The notes under the pieces are model-generated. The model was given only the letters and a program-made list of their open reading frames with translations, was not told the origin of the DNA and did no database searches. Source: JAHRVQ01 sp051278195 (GTDB lineage: Bacteria > Pseudomonadota > Gammaproteobacteria > Pseudomonadales > Azotimanducaceae). Taken from it: a DNA stretch of 64,000 bases. The stretch is taken from positions 1 through 64,000 of the forward strand of contig JBNMQM010000001.1 in NCBI GenBank assembly GCA_051278195.1, given 5' to 3'. Positions 59,165-64,000 of the stretch are shown piece by piece; the first letter of the stretch is position 1; each line of letters opens with the position of its first letter. Both the position numbers and the translations under genes were made by a program.

Positions 59165-61252
59165 TTAGGCGTTAGCCTGACGCTCTTTTGTTTCCTTGAT
59201 CACTTCGTCTGCCACGTTCTTGGGACAAGCCGCGTAGTGGCTAAATTCCATGGAGAACTGACCGCGGCCAGAAGTCATCGTGCGGAGGTCGCCGATGTAG
59301 CCAAACATTTCCGAGAGGGCAACCTCTGCCTTTACTCGAACGCCGGTTGCGCCTGCATCCTGTCCGCTGATCATGCCGCGACGACGGTTCAAGTCACCAA
59401 TGACATCACCGACATGATCGTCTGGCGTGAACACGTCAACCTTCATAATCGGTTCCATCAACTGTGGGCCAGCCTTGGGCATGGTCTGGCGATAAGCTGC
59501 GCGAGAGGCCAATTCGTAAGCAATGGCTGAAGAGTCAACCGCGTGGAATCCACCGTCGGTCAAGGTTAGTTTGACGTCTAAGCAAGGGAAGCCAGCCATA
59601 GGACCTTCGATCAGACTCATCTTGAAGCCTTTCTCAACAGCGGGCCAGAATTCCCGTGGCACGTTGCCGCCGGTGACCTTAGATACAAACTCGAAACCAA
59701 CGCCAGCTTCAGCAGGTTCAACGGTGTAATCAATTTTCGCAAACTGACCTGCACCACCTGTTTGTTTCTTGTGTGTGTACGAGTCTTCAATTCGCTGCGT
59801 AATAGATTCTCTGTAAGCGACCAGTGGGCGGCCTACTTCGACTTCTACGCCGTGAGTTCGTCTAAGAATGTCTACCTTAATGTCGAGGTGAAGTTCACCC
59901 ATACCCATCATGATTGTTTCACCAGACTCTTCGTCTGTTTCAACACGGAATGAAGGGTCTTCTTGGATCATCTTGGAGAGCGCAACGCCCATTTTCTCCG
60001 ACGCAGCTTTGTCCTTAGGTGAAATCGACATTTTAATCACTGGCTCTGGAAAGACCATAGGTTCCAGGGTCGCAGGTTTGTTGGGATCGCACAGAGTGTG
60101 TCCCGTCTGGATATTCTTCATGCCGATGAGTGCCACAATGTCACCCGCTTGTGCGCTGTCTCGTTCGATACGCTCGTCTGCGTGCATTTCGACGATTCGG
60201 CCAATTCTCTCGGACTTGCCGGTAAAGGTGTTTAGGACAGAATCGCCCTTCTTCAATCGACCCGAGTAGAGCCGCGTAAAGGTCAAGGCGCCGAAACGGT
60301 CGTCCATGATTTTGAATGCCAGTGCCCGCAAAGGCCGGTCAGGGTCAACAATGGCGAATTCCCCAGTCTCAACACCGTCTTCATCAACTTCTGGTTGTGG
60401 CTTAACTTCGGTTGGATTCGGCAGATAGTCCACAACCGCGTCCAATACGAGCTGGATACCCTTATTCTTGAAAGCTGAGCCACAAAAAGTCGGGAAGAAG
60501 TCGAGTGCAATCGTACCTTTGCGGATACAACGCTTGAGATCTTCGACGGAAGGCTCTTCGCCGTCCTCAAGGTAAGCCATCATTAAATCTTCGTCTTGCT
60601 CAATGGCAGCTTCGATCATCATCTCGCGATATTCAGCGACTTTCTCCTTCATGTCTTCAGGGACGTCGGTGACCTCAAAGTTCAGCGGATCGCCAGTTTC
60701 ATCCCAGATGTAAGCTTTCTGGATCACCAAGTCGACCATGCCAACAAAGTTTTCCTCTTCGCCGATGGGCAGCGTCATGATCAGTGGGTTTGCCGCCAGC
60801 ACGTCTTTAACCTGTTTAACCACCCGATAGAAATCGGCACCCAGACGATCCATTTTATTGACGAAAATGATTCGCGCAACTTCGGACTCGTTGGCATAGC
60901 GCCAATTGGTCTCAGATTGGGGTTCTACGCCGCCGGATCCGCAGAAAACGCCGACACCGCCGTCTAAGACTTTCAGAGATCGATATACTTCAATTGTGAA
61001 GTCAACGTGCCCAGGCGTGTCGATAATGTTGAGACGATGCTCTTTCCAGAACGCAGTGGTTGCCGCGGATTGGATCGTAATGCCCCGCTCCTGCTCTTGC
61101 TCCATAAAGTCGGTCGTAGCCGCGCCATCGTGAACTTCACCGATCTTGTGGATCTTGCCGCAAATATTGAGGATTCGTTCTGTGGTCGTTGTCTTACCGG
61201 CATCTACGTGTGCGAAAATGCCGATATTGCGATAGCGGCTTAAGTCGGTCAT
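59165..61252 (-). CDS. fusA2: elongation factor G, second-type paralogue
   Basis: GTPase of the EF-G family, 695 residues with all domains. G1 reads AHVDAGKTTTTERIL, G2 RGITI, G3 DTPGHVDFTIEVYRSL, G4 NKMDR. It is not in a str operon (no rpsL, rpsG or tuf nearby), and motifs such as EVHDGAATTDFMEQEQERGITIQ and FCGSGGVEPQSETNWRYA match, from memory, the EF-G2 paralogues of Vibrio, Shewanella and Pseudomonas. It may act in recycling or stress. ATG 61252 chosen; open to 61267. Confidence 0.93.
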   Translation of the reverse strand: MTDLSRYRNIGIFAHVDAGKTTTTERILNICGKIHKIGEVHDGAATTDFMEQEQERGITIQSAATTAFWKEHRLNIIDTPGHVDFTIEVYRSLKVLDGGVGVFCGSGGVEPQSETNWRYANESEVARIIFVNKMDRLGADFYRVVKQVKDVLAANPLIMTLPIGEEENFVGMVDLVIQKAYIWDETGDPLNFEVTDVPEDMKEKVAEYREMMIEAAIEQDEDLMMAYLEDGEEPSVEDLKRCIRKGTIALDFFPTFCGSAFKNKGIQLVLDAVVDYLPNPTEVKPQPEVDEDGVETGEFAIVDPDRPLRALAFKIMDDRFGALTFTRLYSGRLKKGDSVLNTFTGKSERIGRIVEMHADERIERDSAQAGDIVALIGMKNIQTGHTLCDPNKPATLEPMVFPEPVIKMSISPKDKAASEKMGVALSKMIQEDPSFRVETDEESGETIMMGMGELHLDIKVDILRRTHGVEVEVGRPLVAYRESITQRIEDSYTHKKQTGGAGQFAKIDYTVEPAEAGVGFEFVSKVTGGNVPREFWPAVEKGFKMSLIEGPMAGFPCLDVKLTLTDGGFHAVDSSAIAYELASRAAYRQTMPKAGPQLMEPIMKVDVFTPDDHVGDVIGDLNRRRGMISGQDAGATGVRVKAEVALSEMFGYIGDLRTMTSGRGQFSMEFSHYAACPKNVADEVIKETKERQANA

Positions 61253-61408
61253 GGCGTTGCTCTGCAATTAGGTCTGGGTTTAGGGGGCTTAAAAAGCGCG
61301 CTATCTTATATCTTGAAGGGCTTATAATCCAGTATTGCTTGGATTCTAAGAAGAAGAATTGTTAATTGGTGGCAGAATGTCCCGCTAACCCAAGGAAATG
61401 GAGGTCCT

Positions 61409-62071
61409 GTGCGCATAATTAGCGTCAACGTTGGTAAAAAATCCTCGCTCTCAGTCGGAAAGAGGGAGACCGTGACGGGTATTTTTAAACAATCGGTTGA
61501 TCATACGGTCGAAGTGAAACCGCTGGGGATCACTGGCGACAAGGTTTTGGATACTCGGCACCATGGGGGGCTCGATCAGGCGCTCTACCTGTATCGCGCG
61601 GAAGACTACGAATTTTGGGCAAATCAACTGGGTCAGGCAATGTCACCGGGCATGTTCGGCGAGAACCTAACCATTGCCGGTTTGGTCTCCGCTGGCCTTA
61701 ATGTTGGTGATCAGTTGAGATTACCGAACCTACTGCTGGAGATTACCGCGCCTCGAATTCCCTGCAATACGCTGGCTGCTCGAATGGGTGATCCTGGCTT
61801 TGCGAAAGCGTTCGTAAAAGCAGAGAGGCCTGGTTTTTACGTCAGAGTTATTGAAGCAGGTACGGTTACCGCTGGAGACCCTGTTGAATTGAAACCTGCA
61901 GATTTTGAATCGATATCGACGATTGAATTTTACCGTGATGTGACGCGTAAATTGGATGAGGCGACGCTGCAACGTTATCTAGCACTACCAATCGACGTTC
62001 GGACGCGAAGGGATTTCGAATCCCGATTAGCGACGTTACAAGCATCCGCGATGGAAAATAACGCGCAATAG
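61409..62071 (+). CDS. MOSC domain protein (YiiM-like)
   Basis: A 220-residue MOSC-domain protein, the family that handles molybdenum cofactor-bound sulfur and detoxifies N-hydroxylated bases. Visible are the KPLGITGDKVLDTRHHGGLDQALYLY opening, the conserved Cys in ITAPRIPCNTLAARMGDPGF and the C-terminal 3-alpha segment. GTG start with GGAGG upstream. It is followed 47 bp later by the diguanylate cyclase gene. Substrate unknown. Confidence 0.9.
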   Translation: MRIISVNVGKKSSLSVGKRETVTGIFKQSVDHTVEVKPLGITGDKVLDTRHHGGLDQALYLYRAEDYEFWANQLGQAMSPGMFGENLTIAGLVSAGLNVGDQLRLPNLLLEITAPRIPCNTLAARMGDPGFAKAFVKAERPGFYVRVIEAGTVTAGDPVELKPADFESISTIEFYRDVTRKLDEATLQRYLALPIDVRTRRDFESRLATLQASAMENNAQ

Positions 62072-62118
62072 TGTGATGCTTGGTCTTTACCAGTTGGCGC
62101 GGCTTCCATTTTGAATAT

Positions 62119-63102
62119 ATGTTGAAGTTGAAAGGCAGAAGCCCTGAAGAACATATCATTCTGATAGCCTCGGCTATTTGTCTGACTGGTCAGGTGCCGT
62201 TTGGTCTAGTGCGGTTATCCCGCGGCGACTGGATCATTGCGATGATCGATTTGATTGGCGCCCTTCTGTGTGCAACGGCGATCTATCAAGTCTACCGCCA
62301 CCATCGGGTTGGGCTGTTTGGCACCATAATGAGTGTCGCGGCGGTGTTAGGCGTGTCGGCGATTATCAGTTTGGGTGGCGTCGAAGACGTGCATTTTATA
62401 TACCCAGTGGTCATTGTGAGTCACTTCCTAATGCCTCCCAGACATGCACTGTGGCTCAGCATTTTTGCGGTGCTTGGCATCACAGCGCTTTTATCTGCGG
62501 AGTTGTCTCATTTTTACCTAGCAAAAATCGGCATATCGATTTTAGGTTGTACCTCTTTCGCCTATGCATTTGCATCGCTGCGAAACCGTCAAAACCTAAA
62601 ATTACTGCAGCTTTCAACACGAGATGCGCTAACCAACGTCTTTAACCGCCGTTCTTTGGACGAGAAGCTGAGCGAGTTTGTGCTGCAGGTGAATCGACAG
62701 CCGGCAGACGCTGCTCTTGTGTTATTGGATCTTGATAACTTCAAGAAGATCAATGATGAAGAAGGACATGCAGCCGGCGATGAAGTTCTCCAGCGTGTCG
62801 CCAAGACGATCCAGCAGCGAATTCGAGTGACCGACAGCTTGTACCGCTATGGCGGCGATGAATTTGTTGTTTTTGCCGCAGACACCAATATTGAGCAGGT
62901 TGTCGGTCTTGCTGAGGATTTGAGGTCGAGGGTAGAAGCTACCGAGGCGATGGAAGGTTCTCAAGTATCGATATCTTTGGGAGTTGCAGCTTATGAGGCG
63001 GGCAATACAGTCACTGATTGGCTGCTCTCTGCTGACACGGCTTTACTTAAAGCCAAACGCAGTGGCCGTAATAAAGTAGTTGTTCGAGTCGCTAAAGCCT
63101 AG
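62119..63102 (+). CDS. membrane diguanylate cyclase (GGDEF)
   Basis: Makes cyclic di-GMP from GTP. The 327-residue protein has about six membrane helices in the first 160 residues, then a GGDEF domain starting STRDALTNVFNRRSLDE with metal Asp in LDLDNFKKINDEEGHAAGDEVL, active site YGGDEF, and an inhibitory-type RxxD motif (RVTD) five residues upstream. All catalytic residues appear intact. ATG 62119 lacks a clear ribosome site; TTG 62080 is an alternative. No EAL domain is present. Confidence 0.9.
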   Translation: MLKLKGRSPEEHIILIASAICLTGQVPFGLVRLSRGDWIIAMIDLIGALLCATAIYQVYRHHRVGLFGTIMSVAAVLGVSAIISLGGVEDVHFIYPVVIVSHFLMPPRHALWLSIFAVLGITALLSAELSHFYLAKIGISILGCTSFAYAFASLRNRQNLKLLQLSTRDALTNVFNRRSLDEKLSEFVLQVNRQPADAALVLLDLDNFKKINDEEGHAAGDEVLQRVAKTIQQRIRVTDSLYRYGGDEFVVFAADTNIEQVVGLAEDLRSRVEATEAMEGSQVSISLGVAAYEAGNTVTDWLLSADTALLKAKRSGRNKVVVRVAKA

Positions 63103-63104
63103 CT

Positions 63105-63499
63105 ATGAAAAAAGTGGCTCTCAAGCTACTGCTTGCTTGCTTCCTTGGCGCCATTTGTACCATCTGCTCTGCAGCATGCGCGCAGCCTCAAACCTTTGGG
63201 TCCTTGGGAGCTTCCGTTCAGAAGAAAATGCGGCGCTTGAACGGCTGCGTCTAGAAACGCGCTTATCAGTGACCGTCGAGTTTCGATCAGAACAATCGGG
63301 TCTAATCCGTCTAGTTGTGCCAGCGGGGCAACTCCCTCAAACTACTCTAGACCTGCATGAAACCGACGGATGGAGGATCGCTGCGATTGAAGCGCACGCG
63401 GCCCGGTTGGAGTTCCGCATGTCTTCTCTTTCGGACTACTGTGCGTATCCTGATTTGGCTCAAGATCTGGTCGAAATTTGTCATCACTTACCGCGCTGA
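63105..63499 (+). pseudogene. SPOR-like exported protein with an apparent frameshift
   Basis: An ATG at 63105, 2 bp after the cyclase stop, begins a good signal peptide (KKVALKLLLACFLGAICTICSAACAQ), but that frame stops near 63252 after a non-family tail. The overlapping frame, open from 63080 to 63499, carries a SPOR-like segment (NLWVLGSFRSEENAALERLRLE) with no signal of its own. A one-base loss near 63175-63195, a GC-alternating tract, would join them. It may be a real mutation, a sequencing error or recoding. Confidence 0.6.
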
Positions 63500-63560
63500 T
63501 CTCGCTATCAGTTTCAAAGAGCATGCGTTATTCTGCCCGCATTACGCGCAAGGAGGTTTA

Positions 63561-64000
63561 ATGCGGCTTGTCATATTGATGTTACTAACGATTATTGTAG
63601 GTTGCAGCGGTGAAGGCGCGCCGGCAACGAAACTTGAATTAGAAAAGGACGCTCCTATGAGCAACAAAGAAGCCGCCGATGCATTTATGCAATCTAACGC
63701 GGCAAAGCCAAACGTGATTCAGACTGAATCCGGCTTACAGTACACCATCATTGAGAGCGGTACCGGCTCAACACCTAAGCCTTCTGACACTGTGGCTGCA
63801 CACTACGCCGGTCGGTTGTTAGATGGCAGTGAATTTGACAGCTCTTACTCCAGAGGTGAGCCCCTTACCATTGCTGTTGGAGGAGTCATTAAAGGTTGGA
63901 CAGAAGCATTATTAATGATGAAGGAAGGAGACAAGTGGACGTTATTTGTTCCTCCTGAATTAGGATACGGCGAACGCGGTGTCGGGCCCATTCCGGCAAA
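63561..64000 (+). CDS. FKBP-type peptidyl-prolyl isomerase lipoprotein (3'-truncated by window edge)
   Basis: Envelope folding catalyst; the frame is open to the last base. It begins MRLVILMLLTIIVGCSGEG, a lipoprotein signal with lipobox IVGC, after a perfect AGGAGG at 63551-63556. The FKBP domain is recognisable from TESGLQYTIIESGTGSTPKPSDTVAAHYAGRLLDGSEFDSSY, VIKGWTEALLMMKEGDKW and FVPPELGYGERG. The short N-terminal part lacks a full Mip-type dimerisation domain. The C-terminal end lies outside the window. Confidence 0.93.
   Translation, partial: MRLVILMLLTIIVGCSGEGAPATKLELEKDAPMSNKEAADAFMQSNAAKPNVIQTESGLQYTIIESGTGSTPKPSDTVAAHYAGRLLDGSEFDSSYSRGEPLTIAVGGVIKGWTEALLMMKEGDKWTLFVPPELGYGERGVGPIPA

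Noticed and set aside
58933..59175. Plus-strand open frame of 80 codons encoding repeated TALSE hexapeptides
   Set aside because: Its openness follows from the 18-bp repeat period; it overlaps the ATP-grasp 5' end and the EF-G terminator and has no ribosome site or relatives that I know.
1..64000. tRNA, rRNA, prophage, insertion sequence or genomic island
   Set aside because: No such genes, transposase frames, terminal repeats or att-like duplications were recognised; xerC is the chromosomal housekeeping recombinase in its normal cluster.

Overview
This 64-kb window reads as an ordinary chromosomal segment of a free-living, aerobic gammaproteobacterium, probably marine and related to the wider Pseudomonadales. 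I infer this from gene order recalled from Pseudomonas and from protein features; no database was searched. Syntenic blocks include coxAB-ctaG-coxC-DUF2909-SURF1-ctaB-SCO, thrB-DUF2782-polA-[sRNA]-engB-cyt c4-dsbA, comM-glnK, lptM-lysA-dapF-DUF484-xerC-HAD, argH-algZ-algR-hemCDXY, trxA-rho and hemB. Base composition looks intermediate and even. Genes are tightly packed, often with 4-bp ATGA/GTGA overlaps or overlapping convergent 3' ends. I see no tRNA, rRNA, CRISPR array, prophage or insertion sequence.

Layout. 1-6.2 kb: aa3-type cytochrome c oxidase (partial subunit I at the left edge) with its assembly genes, but the heme A synthase gene expected before ctaB is absent. 6.2-8.5 kb: ergothioneine genes egtB and egtD. 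8.5-16.4 kb: homoserine kinase, DUF2782 protein, polA, a candidate small RNA with a sigma-E/AlgU-type promoter, engB, a diheme cytochrome c, dsbA and an acyl-CoA synthetase. 16.4-24.1 kb: ihfB, an IMP dehydrogenase of the Tritrichomonas-like type, cytochrome c5, comM, glnK and a TorF-like porin (both with sigma-54 promoters and NtrC-like sites, but no amtB), a short SutA-like protein and thrC. 24.2-32.7 kb: HAD phosphatase, xerC, DUF484, dapF, lysA, lptM, cyaY, argH and the LytS/LytTR pair algZ-algR. 32.8-42.6 kb: hemC-hemD-hemX-hemY, a flavin reductase, rho, trxA, hemB and an ABC-F ATPase. 42.7-48.5 kb: DUF4124 protein, Rsd/AlgQ, dsbB, a FliL-like protein, acpH, gshA, hslR and cysQ. 48.5-49.4 kb: a gene-poor 0.9-kb stretch holding a near-ideal LexA box, then rpoD. 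51.3-64 kb: a decayed crotonase pseudogene, DUF3754 protein, LysE exporter, TPR protein, a cysteine phosphatase, isocitrate lyase, an SRPBCC protein, an ATP-grasp protein with an 18-bp tandem repeat upstream, a second-type EF-G, a MOSC protein, a diguanylate cyclase, an apparently frameshifted SPOR protein and a truncated FKBP-type isomerase lipoprotein at the right edge.

Shared themes are respiration and heme supply (cox, hemBCD, c-type cytochromes, cyaY), thiol/redox homeostasis (egtBD, gshA, trxA, dsbA, dsbB), amino-acid synthesis (thrB, thrC, dapF, lysA, argH) and global transcription control (rpoD, rho, Rsd, IHF, AlgZR, SutA-like, P-II). The most interesting points are the ErsA/Spot42-position sRNA, the paired NtrC/sigma-54 control regions without amtB, the protist-like IMP dehydrogenase, the isolated LexA box, and the two broken genes.
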